This document shows positions 1-12,657 of a DNA stretch of 64,000 nucleotides, piece by piece (positions within the stretch are counted from its first letter, which is position 1; each line of letters begins with the position of its first letter). The translations under genes were made by a program, and so were the position numbers. Source of the stretch: Torreya grandis (Eukaryota; Streptophyta; Pinopsida; Cupressales; Taxaceae); NCBI GenBank assembly GCA_037957365.1, contig JARHVA010008427.1:62001-126000 (forward strand), read 5' to 3'. The notes beneath the pieces were generated by a model that did no database searches, was not told the origin of the DNA, and saw only the letters and a program-made list of their open reading frames with translations.

Positions 1-381
1 TTGAGTAATAAATTATAATGAAAATGATTAGGCATCACCTAAAACTATGTGGAGAGGGTTTTTGGCCCAACCATGATATTTAAAGTAATAGAACCTAGTT
101 TCGGTTGGGGAATGTCATCAAAATCTCAAATGTTCTTACATATTTTTTGAATAGATGCTATATCAACCCCCATAGTCTATATAAATATGAGGTTGCATAT
201 GTTAAGACCTGAACCACTATCAATTAAAACTCATTTAATAGTGGTGTTTTTTATTTTTACCTAAATGAAGAGTGATAAATTATAATTAATAATTGTTTTT
301 TAGGGAAAATCCTCATTACCAAAATATATAACATCCTTAATGTTCATGATAGATGTAAAATAAGTTGGGTTTGTATCTTGA
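1..381 (-). pseudogene. Ty3/gypsy retropepsin fragment (runs off left edge)
   Basis: Reading the minus strand leftwards gives an aspartic protease (retropepsin) domain: VLIDSGSGLNIC with the catalytic D-S-G, then IQKICKN, FDDIPQPKLGSITL, VGPKTLST, ending at the window edge in NLLL. This order (LIDxGSxLNxC, GFDD, VxGP, NLLLGRPW) is that of plant Ty3/gypsy proteases. At least four in-frame stops make it a pseudogene. The segment just upstream on the minus strand (VIYFGNEDFP) matches the usual I.F.DEDIP linker before this protease. The domain's upstream part is found again at 5051-5300, on the other side of the inserted element at 382-5050. Family assignment is by motif pattern only. Confidence 0.72.
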
Positions 382-1651
382 TGTAATATCCCCATATGGA
401 ATATTTTCTAATTTATGGAATCTAGTAAATATCTCTCACAAATACTGAATAAAACATATAATCTAAATACTAAACAATGAACTAATTTCTAGTTCACAAA
501 ATAGATTACATATAATATGTCTAGAGACAATGATCATAAACATCAACTCGTACATAAATTGATTCAAATGATGATTTATGTATATAGATAACACTTACAT
601 AAATTATAAGACCCATAAATCTCTCCACCCTTACAAAGATGGTAACATCAAAACTATCTCCACAACTATACTTAAAACTCTATAAAATCCATAAAAACTA
701 GAAGAACCCCACACAACTTCATTGAAGGAACTACACACAACACACATATACTAGATCTGTAACTTGGGATCACCTTCACAATCTTTGAGTGATATTTTCC
801 TACTAAATCAAAGGGGTTTCATCCTTTGATCCAAGAAATCAATGGGTTTTCATCCACTGATATCAATATTCAATGGGGTTTCATCTAAGGAAGATGGTTG
901 AATGAATATAAGTTTAAACAATGTCATGAAGACATGAAATAGACATATAATATGGTAAAGATAAATTTATAAGGATGAAACCATGAATAAATATAATTAG
1001 AAAGTAGGAGAGAGAGTAAAATTCATGGTAAAGATAGAAATATGTGACCCATTTTGGGATCAATATTGATCCATAGTGGCAAGCTTATCCCATTTTAAAA
1101 GAGTTAAAATCACAACTCCCACTTTAGACAAAATCATCCCCACTTTAACATGCCTCCAAAACTATGCCCCACTACCACATGTGATCCAACTCAAGAATAT
1201 TACATATTGTCGCACTTCCCAAGTACACATAAGATTCTTAGATAATTTATAATCATATTTTGACCTTTGAATATAATGTAAATCACTAGGCCACCCTACG
1301 AATGCACCACCTTCTCACCTTCTGACTATTTCCCTAAGGAACAAAGACATGTGGGGCACTAAAGTCTATAAACTTATCCCTAATGGAATGTTATTCCCCA
1401 CTCTTCCAAAGCATATTTTTCAATGAATATTATCTCTATGAGCTATGACACATCATCTAAATCCACCTTAGCACTCTACCATATCATTAGTTACATCAAC
1501 ATCTACATCACCTATCATGTCACCATAAATAGTGATAATGAATACTGCTTGTGAATAGTAAGTTGGTAATAATACTTGTGAATAGTGATGGAGAAATATT
1601 AAAATTAGCTAATTTTTCATAACATCAAATTTATTGAAAGGGGACATGACA
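382..1651 (-). repeat. 3' LTR of the 382-5050 element
   Basis: Direct repeat of 3777-5050, alignable along its whole length with scattered substitutions and small indels. On the minus strand it opens TGTCATGTCCCC and closes GGGGATATTACA, that is, TG...CA ends. The opening 12 bases equal those of the unrelated-looking LTR at 16922, which suggests a shared integrase/LTR-end lineage. Confidence 0.82.
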
Positions 1652-1670
1652 AATCCTCCATTCCCAAAAT
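1652..1670 (-). other. Polypurine tract
   Basis: On the minus strand the bases just before the 3' LTR read GGGAATGGAGGATT, a purine-rich run in the place where plus-strand DNA synthesis is primed. It resembles the tracts at 53122-53134 and 19816-19833. Confidence 0.6.
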
Positions 1671-2231
1671 TAATTATCCACACACAATTTCAAACCATGA
1701 TGCTTAATAATCATTGTGTCAAGGTGTTGCATCCAACTATAGGTCCCATACAATCTAGAACTTGTACCTGTCAAGTGAGCCAACTTCTACCAAAGATCAC
1801 TATGTAAATAATCAAATGTATTTGTGCCATAAATATAACTATAATACCCATGTAATCTACATCCTATACTAAGATCATAAATAAATCTCAATAGCTTCAC
1901 ACCATGTGTCTACTACACCACTATGATAATCATCTCATGATCACCCATGGTTATATTAGCTATCTAGTAATTTTTGTGCTTGGAATAATAAGTCTCTCTA
2001 CAAAAATGACATTGGGGCCTTCAAACTTATCTGGCTCAAGTCTTCTCCTTTTTTATTTTCACCTCTCTAAAATGTGGTGAGTGTCCTCTCAACCATAAGA
2101 TCCATTTCAAACTTTAAAAATAAATGTCTCACACCTAGACCTAGATCCCATACATTTAAAAATATATGAATCTTTTCCTTCTTGATGTTAGGAATAATTC
2201 ATCCATCTTGTGGTATTACATCCTTATTGAA

Positions 2232-2441
2232 TTATCCTTCATACACCCAAGTCTTTTTGGAGATTACCATACCATCAACATGAATGAAATCACAATTTTT
2301 TACCTCCTCTTCTTTGGGATGAAAATTACTCCAATAAGTGACTAAAAAATATTCTTTCTTGGATTCCAACTCCCAAGTGAAGTCTCCCACAAAATTCACA
2401 ACATGCAAGCTCCATGTTTCATTGAATCCTTCAAGACTCAT
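2232..2441 (-). pseudogene. Unidentified open stretch in the internal region of the 382-5050 element
   Basis: A 69-codon minus-strand reading frame, rich in aromatic and acidic residues. Past its stop the same direction continues for about 170 codons to near 1900 with a few stops and at least one frame change (patches such as GLGVRHLFLKFEMDL and EDLSQISLKAPMSF). It lies in the 3' half of the internal region, where pol or an extra ORF would sit. It shows no protease, RT, integrase or zinc-knuckle motif, and I do not recognise it. It may be a decayed gag-like or accessory ORF. Confidence 0.3.
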
Positions 2442-3767
2442 GATATATAAGTCTTTACATATATCTTGTTTACAAAAAAAGGTGACTAATTACCTTGCCT
2501 TTATGATGCTAAGAATTTGTTGTGTCTCCTTCATGAAACTTTCAACTTTCTTATAACCTGATCCAAAACACCATAACAAGCTTAGTCATAAAATTTTGGA
2601 CATAAATAAAGAACTTAAATCACTTACCCATATCTAGCATCAATCTTCGTGTATGGACTATCTCCATTTGTCCATCACTCATGATCTTGTCTTCAATTGT
2701 GGTTCTTGGCTCTCATAATTGATCTATAAACTATGAGAAATTATATTTTATAATGTGGTTAAAAAATGCAAAAACCAATTTTTAATTCCTCATAGACTTC
2801 CTTTCATTCCAATTACAAGATATGGATAATTCAATAGTAATACCTATATCTACTTTTACCCTCAAGAGACTACATCGATCCCATATGAAAGAATAATTTG
2901 GAACTTGTATCAAAGAGTCCCAATGACCTATACTGAAAGTCATTTATCTTACTCTATCACCCATTTTTGTATGCTTTCCATGATGACAAATTTTTTACAA
3001 TGACATAGGTAGAAGAAAATATGAAATATTTTCATACCTTTATCTAAAAATAGAATGTTCATCATCATACATTTGGCTCTAATTAGAATGTTCATACTCA
3101 TACCTTTGACTACAAATAGAATTCTCATCCTCATTTACCAAAAGAGAGTTTGTTGAGATATCTTCCACACCCTCATTTCTTTGGCTTAAGATTCCCAATT
3201 TAGGGCTAACCAAAGTATTCTCCTCAAATGTATATCCCTACCCAATTATATCTTTCAAATCAATCAATGGCTCACCATTTCAAAGTTTGAGAGGTAGTGT
3301 AGACTTGATGCATCTTCCTACAACTTGATTTATTCACATCTGGAAAGTGATGCCTTTTGATCCTTGACTTCAATAACCTTTTTCTTGACATATATACTAA
3401 TTAGAAGTCAATAAATCATTTTTTATTTCCATAGAGTTTTCCCTTCAACTTCTATGGTATGGAGTGCGTCTAGTTCAATTCTTTCTTCCTTATGCAATAA
3501 ATATTTCTCCTCCTTAGCCACCTCTCAAGGCTCCATAATTTATTCTTCAACCTTCTATTTATTCAAAATAATTCTCTTTGTTACTATATCCTTTATCTAT
3601 GCTAGTTAAACCTTATAATAATTTTGAAATTATTGTAGTAATTGTATCTTTAATTATTCAAATGTCTTCATCTTTATTGCAACAGTCACATACAAATGTT
3701 CAAATTCCTCAACTAAATATGTACAAAATGATTATTTCCCCAAAAATGTTGGCAGGATACACGGGTA

Positions 3768-3775
3768 TGATACCA
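3768..3775 (-). other. Primer binding site (tRNA-iMet type)
   Basis: The minus strand reads ATGGTATCATACCC directly after the LTR end. The first eight bases, TGGTATCA, are those of plant initiator-Met tRNA primer sites; the rest has diverged. Confidence 0.65.
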
Positions 3776-3776
3776 T

Positions 3777-5050
3777 TTAAATATCCCCAAATGGGATATT
3801 TTCTAATTTATGGACTCTATTAGATATCTCTCATGAATAATGAATAACACATACAATTTTAATACTAAACACTGAACTAATTTCTAGTTCACATAATAGA
3901 TTACATATAATATGTCTATAAAAAATGATCATAACCATTAAATCTTGCATAAATTGATTCAAATGATAATTTATGTATACAATAAACACTTGCATAAATT
4001 ATAAGACTCACAAATCTATCCACACTTACAAAGATGGTAACATCACAAATATCTCCACAACTATACTTTAAACCCTATAAACTCCACATAATTGGAATAA
4101 ATCCACACAATTTCACTAAAGGACATATAAACAACACACATATACTAGATATACAACTCTGAATCACCTTCACAATCTCTAAGTGAGATTGTCCTACTAA
4201 ATCAAAGGGGTTTAATCCTTTAGTACAATAAACCAATGGATTTTCATCTACTGATCTCAATATTCATTGGTTTTTCATCCAAATAAGATGGTTGAATGAA
4301 CATAAGTTCAAATAATTCCATGAATACATGAAATAGAGATATAATATGGAAAAGATGAATTTATAAGGAGGAATCCATGAATAAATAGAATTAGAAAGGA
4401 AGAGAAAGTGGAAACTTCATGGTGAAGGTAGAAATGCAACACCATTAGTGGGATCACTATTGATCCATATTGGTAAGATTATCCCCTTATGAAATAGTCA
4501 AAAAAAAAACTCCCACTTTAGACAAAAGCATCCCTAATTCCACATGCCTCTAAAATTGTGCCCCACTCCCACATGTGAGCCAACTCAAGAATAGTAAAAA
4601 TTGTCTCCCACTTCTTAAGTGCACATAAGATTCCCAAACAATTTTTTAATTATATTTTGACTTTTGAAGATCATGGAAATCATTAGGCCACCCTAGGAAT
4701 GTGCCACTTTATCACCTTATGATTATTTCCCCAAGGAACAAAGACATGTGGAGCATTAAAGTTCATAAACTTATCCATAGTGGAATGATATGCCCCACTC
4801 TTAAAAATTAGATTTTACCATGAATATTCTCTATATGAGCCATACCACATCATCTAAATCCACCTCAACACTATGCCATAGCACCAGATGCATCAACACT
4901 TGCATCACCTACCATGTCACCATGAATAATGATAGTGAATAGTGCCTGTTAATAGTAACTTATGACTAGAACTTATGGATAGTGTTGGATAAATATTGAA
5001 ATTGGATAATTTTCCCTTAACATAAAATTTATTGAAAAGGGGACATGACA
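3777..5050 (-). repeat. 5' LTR of the 382-5050 element
   Basis: Partner of 382-1651. It ends on the plus strand in GGGGACATGACA, so it begins TGTCATGTCCCC on the minus strand. The inner end has decayed from TGTAATAT to TTAAATAT. Confidence 0.82.
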
Positions 5051-5300
5051 CCTAAGGCAAAGATGTATGATTTAGTGTTTTAAAAAATAATATCTCTAAA
5101 TATGGTTTTCTTTTGAAGTAATTTTAATATATAAATCTTAGCTATTATATTTCTCAAATGATACACAATATCATATGTCTGTGTTAATCCCTAGGTCCCA
5201 TTGTATTATTTTTGGGATGAGGTGGGATGGTGTGATTACATTGTTCCTATATAATCTTAGGAGGCATCCAATTTAATCTAGTAACAACTCAAATCATACG
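5051..5300 (-). pseudogene. Ty3/gypsy gag-protease linker fragment (right part)
   Basis: A minus-strand frame gives YDIVYHLRNIIAKIYI, then LKLLQKKTIFRDIIF, then further residues to the boundary. The pattern YDIxxHLxxIxAxISIxxLL with a following HRxxLxxxL is the linker that precedes retropepsin in many plant Ty3/gypsy polyproteins. The protease itself continues at 381-1, so the two pieces were contiguous before the 382-5050 element entered. One stop lies in the stretch shown. Upstream (5300-5640) the frame is lost. Confidence 0.6.
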
Positions 5301-7976
5301 TTTTACTATTACTAAGGTAGAGTAGTAGAGTTGGGTTGGGAATAAATGTTGTCAATTAGTCTAGGTGGAGTAGGTATAAAAGGAGTCTTCTAAAATTATT
5401 GTCATCAAGTAATAACTAAAGGTAGATAAAAATTATCCATGCAACAATACTCTCTATAAAATAGGAGATCAAGAGGAGGTGGATTAATGTGTGATGTAAG
5501 ATGAATTCTAATGTGATCTATGAGAGGAGTGACATACATGCACATCATTATACAAATGGTAAGTATTAAGTATAGAATAAAAACCACCAAAATTTGTACC
5601 AAAAAGTATAAAATTACTTTCATCATAATAATCATGATGAAAGGCCAAAAACTAAAACTAAGTAAAATTTTAAAGTAAGAAGGGAAACCCTAATGGTACA
5701 CTAGGGTTTTTAGGTAACATGTTCAAGTTAAGTTGGGTTCACCAAATGATTTAAATTTTAAGGGGATTATGGAATGTGAAACCCTAGGTTGTTAAAGTGT
5801 TGGAATAATAAATTGGGAAATGAATATAAAAATATAAAAAATCACTAATTTGTACAATAATTAATTTAACTAATTATTCTATAAATAAAAAATAAATTAT
5901 AATAGATTTACTTAACTAGAAATTGATTAAGATGGACAAGTGATAGGATAAAACTAGTACAAGGGCTATGTAAGATGTTGTGAATAGGAACTAAGAGTCA
6001 AAAACCCTCTTAGAAAATAGCATGGTCCTCTAGATAGTAACATACTATGTTAATGTCCTCTGTGTTGCACTAGTGTCCTTTTGAAAGTAGGGATAATGAA
6101 GTTCTAGGTGGACCTTCACTTAGTTGTTGGGAGTCTATGTTTATATGCATAAATGTTGATTCACTTTATATTACATATTTTAACTTATTTCAATTTCAAA
6201 TCCTATGCCTCCATTTTTTAAGGTATTTTATGAACACAAGTAGAAAAAGAGTGAAATTAGCAGGGTAGTCTAGACATGACCTCAATACCCCATGTATTAA
6301 GCATTGCCTACATACCAATACATAGAAAGGTGACCAAACCTGATTTAGTTATCCAAATATAAGTTTTAGTATAAGTGTATGTTAATGCTAGTATGAGTGT
6401 CAATTTGAGTGATTTTAGTGTGACTTTAGACTTAATATCTAAGTAATCTAAGCTTTGAGCTACTGTTGATGGGTGTATGTATAATTAGGGTAGAATATGG
6501 ATCATTGAATTTGATTTGCACCATGATTTTTTATTTTTTTGAGTATTTAAATTTGATTACCATCTAGTGGATAAGTGAATGAAATTAGTATATATAGCAT
6601 TATGGTTCTTGTCAAGATGTGAACTAGATCTAGACTGATCCTATGGATGCTTAGAGAAATGGAAAGATATCTTTTAGGGGAGTAAGGAGCAAGGGAAAAT
6701 TAACATTTCCCTTTAGTCAATATCATAGTATACTATATTACAAAGGATTGCATTAATGTTCAGGTGGTAGAGACGGTTGAAAATGAGACTTGGGTGCCTA
6801 GGGGTGATGTAGTACTGCTTTTGGTATAACTGGGAATGGATTGGACTCACACAAAAGTTAGAAACTGATCAAGAGAGGCCCTAAGATAGGCCTAGGGGTA
6901 AGATAGCATAAGTTGGTCTCAAGTGACACTCATTACACTAAAATGACATTTTAGATGACTACATTCTAATAATAATAGAAAATATTAATATATTACAAAA
7001 AGAGCTGAGTATAAATTCCCTTGAAGTCATAAAAGAAATAAAAAGTAAGGATAATTATATTGAGAATATAAAGAAAAAATTCACTATGGTTTATGATATG
7101 ATAGCTAAGATTCTATATTTTATTCCTTTAGCTTGATTTTATTCATTTATTTTAAAGGAAAACTATTTAAAGTTGCACTATTAGAAAATATGGCATATTT
7201 TTAATGCTTTAATATAACTTGACCTAAAAAATGAGGTGATGTTTTATTTTCCTTTTTTTAATAGGAGAAAATAATGCTATGTGAAGTCAATTTACATAAA
7301 TTGGTATTTAACTTGGTCTTTCTAAATGAGCTCAAGTGGATTCCTAATCCCTTTGTGGGAGATATCTTACTTAGGTCTTTTCTTTCTTACTTATAGAATG
7401 AAATCAAATATGGGCATGGAATGAAGGAATATATGATTATAGAGGAGTCCTTCCTTTGTTATTGAGAGTGGAGTTTTTAAAACGCCTCAATGTTCTTAAA
7501 TAACTTGTTAAATTGATTGGGAATGATTAGATAATGGAGAATGTATTTAAAATCAAACTAGAGCTTGTGGCTATAAATGATAGTATGTTGACCAAAATAG
7601 AATCATAGGCATAAAAAAATTGTTATCTAACCTTGGGGAAACTTCATAACACTATTAAAGTGAAAGATAATCCTCACCATATAATTTGAGAGATGTCAAA
7701 CTAAGGACCAATATGTATATGAGGTTTATGTGAAGTATTGGTAGTGATTAGATTGTTTTGAGTTTTTAATACCCATTTTTTGGGTTCCCTTTACTTGATT
7801 GGAAATATAAGTTATCATTTTATAGGGAAAAAGAAGTCAAGGGATGGTTGGAATTTGAAAAAAATCATGGTTATTATGCATGCTTGGAGGGTTATAAACC
7901 CTTTGGGTTTAAAATCAGAGTTAAGCATTTTTTTAAACTTACATTAACTTGAAAAAAACATCATTAATGTAATTAG
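5301..7976. other. Gene-less AT-rich stretch
   Basis: No open frame with a recognisable domain, no LTR pair and no RNA gene was seen. Short frames, such as a hydrophobic one on the minus strand at 5405-5635, have no coding signature. It is probably old, decayed repeat sequence, possibly including more of the gypsy fragment that ends at 5051. Confidence 0.5.
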
Positions 7977-8379
7977 TGTGAATAACCTTTTGAATAAATT
8001 TATGAACTATAAAAAATATTGACATAATAAAATAAACTTCAGAAATTAACTCTAAATAATTCAAATATGTTATATGGATCACAAGCCACTTTAAAGAGGC
8101 AACCTCCTTTGAGCAAGCTCAATACAATAATGTTCATGAATGCCTTAATTAGACCTCAATACTTCCTTAAATATTAATTCTATTCTAGAAACTAATACTT
8201 CACGTGCATGTGGGATAATTCAAATATGCTACTTACTTAAATACTAATTCAATTCTATCAACTAATACTTCCCATGAATGTGGGATAATTTAAATATACT
8301 AAAGGGATAGCTTACAAAGTATATACATCCATAGTGACTAATAAATGAAAATAAAAGGGTAGGACACACATTCCTAACA
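7977..8379 (-). repeat. 3' LTR of chromovirus G2
   Basis: Direct repeat of 13700-14109. On the minus strand it starts TGTTAGGAATGTGTGTCC and ends with GGTTATTCACA. Each copy contains an internal short duplication around the phrase TGTGGGATAATTCAAATA, seen twice about 70 bases apart. Confidence 0.85.
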
Positions 8380-8392
8380 TCACCTCCCCCTT
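8380..8392 (-). other. Polypurine tract of G2
   Basis: The minus strand reads AAGGGGGAGGTGA immediately before the TG of the 3' LTR, a standard Ty3/gypsy plus-strand primer tract. Confidence 0.8.
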
Positions 8393-8394
8393 AG

Positions 8395-8520
8395 AAAAAT
8401 CTTTGTCCTCAAAGCTTCAGATTTGGGAATCATTACTGAATTTGGAATATTAGCTCCCATGTGTCATCTTTGGGTGTGCCAATGGATTAATACTTATGTG
8501 ATTTAGTGGGAGTGAAATTG
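8395..8520 (-). pseudogene. Chromodomain at integrase C-terminus (G2)
   Basis: A minus-strand frame reads GTPKDDTWELIFQIQ, then FPNLKL and a G-Q-R-F-F-GGGD tail with three stops. The order (W.G.P.DDATWE, a gap, FP.L.LEDK, GG) is that of the chromodomain ending plant chromovirus polyproteins, a histone-reading module thought to steer integration. The reading frame stops just before the purine tract, as expected. Confidence 0.7.
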
Positions 8521-8959
8521 ATGGGTGCACCTATCTAGGACAACTTCTAGTTTGAGAAGGATAGATCCTTCATCATCAAGTTTGGGTAAAATTATATGTA
8601 CTCTGATGGTAGGTACAAGAACTTTATTCAAACATGATACATGAAAAACTGGGTGAGTATGGGAGGAAGGTGGAAGCTCCAACTTGTAATAACTAGATCT
8701 AATCTATTAGAGAACCTTATATGGCCCATAAAACATTAGGGAATTCTCATGACACCCTTTTAGTTTCAAGGATGATTGATTGTATGGCTATAGATGAATA
8801 AAAACCATATCAGTAGGTTGAAAAATGCACTCAAAATGGTGCTAAATTGCATATTGCTTCATTTAGTTCTATGTTAAATGGAGATTATCCCATAGGATGA
8901 TAGGAATCTAATCTTAATGGTAGAGATTAGTGTCAACTACCTGAACTAGGGAACTACTA

Positions 8960-9620
8960 GGTGTATAAGGGAGCTATGTTGGGGGTGCTTAACCATAAAC
9001 TACTTTATATGGAGTCATTTTAGTAGAAGTGTGGTATGAGGTATTGTACCACCATTCTGCAAGAAAGAGCCACTTTACCCACTAGTGTTGTTAATCTAAT
9101 GCAAAGAAATCAAGGAATATTTCCTAGCATTTGTTGATGATTTCTATTTGACCATTAATTTGGGGATGATACCTAAAGCTCATATTTAGTTATGTGCATG
9201 TGCATTAAAATAGTTATTTCCAAACATGGATAGTGAAATTTTCACCATGATTAGAGATAATTGACTAAGGGATGCCATGAAGATAGAAAATTTGATCCAA
9301 GAAAAATTGTGTGACTGTTAAGGCTATATAAGGGTGGTTAAGAGCACAAAAATGACTATATTTAGAGAGACAGTCGACCATGACTAGGATCACTATTTTA
9401 TCACCAAATTTATGGAACCCCTAAATGAAATCTATAGAAATATCAGTCCAGATCCTAGTAGGGATGGGCAAGGGTTTGAGAAAATTTGGAATAATTATGG
9501 TTTCACCTTTGTTGCATTGGTAGGTATCATATTCATCCGCCATCTATTTACTTTCACCTTTCATCCCCTTCTATAATTTTTTTTGACATGGCCTCTCATA
9601 TGTTTTGAGAAATCTTGAGT
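8960..9620 (-). pseudogene. Ty3/gypsy integrase core (G2)
   Basis: Minus-strand frames give VDCLSKYSHFCAL (first catalytic Asp), then FFLDQIFYLHGIP, IISNHGENFT where the family has SDRD, so the second Asp is lost, then FRYHPQINGQIEIINK with the catalytic Glu in QIE, and [21 protein letters not shown]. These are the rve-type integrase core landmarks in the right order. Stops and at least two frame changes make it inactive. Confidence 0.8.
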
Positions 9621-9949
9621 GTTCTATTGATTTAGAGGCATGGATTTCATAGAATACAACCCGATCAATGTATTTTCTATTGGGAAGAACTTGTAACATA
9701 GAGAATCACCATACCATAAATAATGTAGTACTACAGAGGGGTTAATGGTCAATTTTTGAATGAATTGGTATAAATAGGTTCATGTGCATACCCTTAGTGT
9801 ATTGATTCTAACCAGTTTGGAATGGGAATAGAGATGGTAGGAAGGGAAGTCTAGTCCTCAAATGTGTAGGAGAGAGCATCCACCACTACATTATCTTTAC
9901 CCTTCTTGTAAGTAATCTCATAATCATATTCCATGAGTTTGTTAAACCA

Positions 9950-10560
9950 TTATATTATTTCAAGGATGAGACCCATTATTTTAGGAAGTATTTCAAACTT
10001 TGGTGATTAATTTTAATGTAAAAATGATTCCCAAGTAAATATGACCACCATTTTTATACTTCATGTAGAATGGCCATAATTTATTTTTCATATGTAGACA
10101 AAGCCAAATTTTATACATAAATAGATTTTCTATTGAAAGCAATGGGATGACCTTCTTAAAGAAGAACAACATCAAGGCCATTACCACATGCATCACTTTA
10201 GATGGTGAAATTTTTGGTAAAGTCTGGCATGGCCAAAACTAGTGTGATGCACATAACTTGTTTGAGTGCCACAAATTCTTGGTTAGCTGAAATATCCCAT
10301 GTGAATGATTCCTTATTAAATAATGAAGTCAAAGGAGCCATGATCTTGCCATAATCCTTAATGAAAATTTGGTATTATCATGTAAGGATGAGGAATCCAT
10401 GAAATATCTTAAGGGTCATTGGCTGAGGCCAATGTTGCATGGCATTAATTTTATCTGGATCCATGTAGACCCCATCAACTAAAATAATATGCCCTAGATA
10501 TTCAACTTCTTCTTGACTGAAGGAACACTTAGACTACTTGGTAGATAATTTATTATCTTC
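9950..10560 (-). pseudogene. RT C-terminus and RNase H (G2)
   Basis: Minus-strand reading gives KCSFSQEEVEYLGHIILVDG, the conserved end of the gypsy RT, then DPDKINAMQHWPQP, FIKDYGKIMAPLTSLF, FTWDISANQEFVALK and the start of RNase H. A stop pair lies near 10379. Confidence 0.82.
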
Positions 10561-11362
10561 CATAATTTGTAATTCCATGATGTTGGCTATGTTCATCCTA
10601 TGTGTGATTGTAAATCAAAATATCATCAAAGAAAACCAAAGAAAATTGATGGGGGAAAGGTTGTAAGAATTTATTCATTAGGGATTGAAATGTTGAAGGG
10701 GTATTTATAAGTCCAAATGGCATGACCAATAATTCATAGTGATTCTCATGAGTGTGGATATCTATCTTTGGAATTTAATTAGCATGCATGAAGATTTGAT
10801 GATATCCAAAATGAAGATCCAATTTGGAGAAACGTTTTACCCCATGGAGCTCATCAAGAAGCTCATCTATAACCAAAATTGGAAACTTATCTTTGATAGT
10901 GAGGTACTTAAGGGAATAAAATTTAATTTAAAGGCACCATGACCCATATTTTTTATGAACAAGATGCACTAGGGATGAGAATGGGCTGGTGCTTGGGTGA
11001 ATAACTCTAGACAGAAGGAGTTCCCATACTAGCTATTTAATCTCAATTTTTTGTAGATGTGGATAGTTGGTATGGATAGATTCTAGGTGGGATGATTCTT
11101 AGAAAGAATGGATAAAACCCATTATATCTATAAATATAGTTTCATGATTATCAATAATGGATTACAAATTAATAGGGTAGTTAGTAGAAGCAGGGAGTTG
11201 GAGTTGGATGGAGTGCAGCTGGGCAATGATCCCATGTGATTTTTTCTTTAGAATATTTTCCATGTAATGGGAACTAATGATATTAGAATATCTAGGAAAT
11301 AGCCCTTTTAAGGTGTGTCTCTATCAAATATCAATGAATTTCATCCAAATCTTAGATAATTC
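10561..11362 (-). pseudogene. Ty3/gypsy reverse transcriptase core (G2)
   Basis: The catalytic block reads [12 protein letters not shown] on the minus strand (about 10610-10650), so the Asp-Asp pair is kept. Upstream blocks lie in the same direction up to the protease at 11363. The frame shifts several times and stops are present, so no product is expected. Confidence 0.78.
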
Positions 11363-11680
11363 CTATATAATAGGTCTCAATTTGTGGAGCCAATGTGCCC
11401 TTATGACCACATCACATCCCCTTAAGGGTAGGGAAAACATATTTGAGCAAAGAGTGTAATCACATATAAGGATATGCACATTATAATACTTCCATTTATA
11501 GGGAAATGTTAGCCCATTATAAATCATGACTTTAAAATTAGAACAAGGGTGTATAAAGTAATCTACATGCTTAACAATATAGGGATCAATGAAATCATGT
11601 GTGTTGCTAGAGTCAATAAGAATTATAAGAGGAATATTATTAAAGAACCCATTGACCTTTATGGTTTTAGGGGTGGTCAC
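11363..11680 (-). pseudogene. Retropepsin-like protease (G2)
   Basis: A 105-codon open minus-strand frame with IILIDSSNTHDFID near residues 20-33. Related elements have LIDSGSTHNFID, so the catalytic D-S-G has become D-S-S. It continues with hydrophobic stretches and HWLHKLRPI, the usual end of this protease (GMDWL region). It lies between gag and RT, in the expected Ty3/gypsy place. It is probably inactive because the flap-facing Gly is lost. Confidence 0.75.
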
Positions 11681-12657
11681 ACCTAGGAGTATATGGAGAG
11701 AGATATTAGGTTGGGTTTCCTAATCCATGGAGTCATCAGAGGGTCTTTTTTCTGCTTGAGCATCTTGAAACTCTTGGATATCAAGCTTGTTGTCTTATTC
11801 TAGTAGTGATTCCACATATAACAAGTAAAACTTTTGTGTGATGTACCAGTGACCATCAAACCATTTTTCATCATAATTATAAAAAAATCCCTTCTCTTTA
11901 TGATCCCACATATCTACCTCAATAAGGCACTCGACCAGTGTGGTTGTGGCTAGTTACTGGTTTGTTATGTTCTTTATGGGAAGAAAAGTGGGAAGTCAAC
12001 ATTACTTGAAAGTTTATCTTCTTATAACTTATCCAAACCCAAGGCATCCATAAATTTAATGGGATGAACCATTTTAACCTATAATTATATTTTATCTTTG
12101 ATTCCACTAATAAAATAACTCTTTAATAAGTCATCTGAAAACCTTTCAGTGTGACTAACTAGTTTTTCATATGTAATCTAATAATCAGGAATTATGCTTA
12201 TCTAGTAGAGTTTGGTGAGGGTTCCTATAAAGTCCTAAAATTACAAAATACTAAACCTAACCAAAATAAGGATGATTTTTTTTATAATTAGTTTCATCAT
12301 TTGACTTGAGAGACCAATGGTACCATTTAAGTGCTTCTTGTTCCAAGTGAAATGAAGCAATTAGGACTCTATTGACAAAATGAGTATTGTGAAGTTTAAA
12401 GAATTGTTCTACTAATATATCCATCCAGTAGGATCTATACCATTAAAATATGGAAATTCAAACTTAGGCCCATGTGATGTGTGTGGAGAAGATATATTAT
12501 TCTCTAAATAAGACTTCTTATATAACCTATTAAAGAGAAGGCTATTCTGCTAATTCAATCCATGTATCTTGTTAGTTAACTCAGTAACCTAGGATTTCAA
12601 TGTGTCAAGTTCTTCCTCCATTATTTTTGTGCCTGTATGGGTGACTACCATAGCCAT
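11681..12657 (-). pseudogene. Gag polyprotein remnant (G2)
   Basis: The minus strand has an ATG at 12657 opening MAMVVTHTGTKIMEEELDTL, then a stop. Downstream comes KFEFPYFNGIDPTGWI, the gag core signature (FP.F.G.DP..W), followed by a frame change and residues typical of the retrotransposon gag domain. No intact CCHC knuckle was seen before the protease. The 1 kb between the primer site and this ATG is a non-coding leader. Confidence 0.7.

Larger units (their letters stand above)
382..5050 (-). mobile_element. LTR retrotransposon without recognisable pol, inserted in gypsy protease fragment
   Basis: Two direct repeats of about 1.27 kb flank 2.1 kb of internal sequence. Read on the minus strand the LTR starts TGTCATGTCCCC and ends GGGGATATTACA (382 side) or GGGGATATTTAA (3777 side). 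A tRNA-iMet type primer site (TGGTATCA) follows the inner end of the right LTR, and a purine tract precedes the left LTR, so transcription runs right to left. The flanking five bases are CTTGA and CCTAA, a possible target duplication with two transitions. The insertion lies inside an older gypsy gene, whose halves read on at 381 and 5051. No RT, IN or RNase H motif was found inside, so it is probably non-autonomous or too decayed. Confidence 0.8.
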
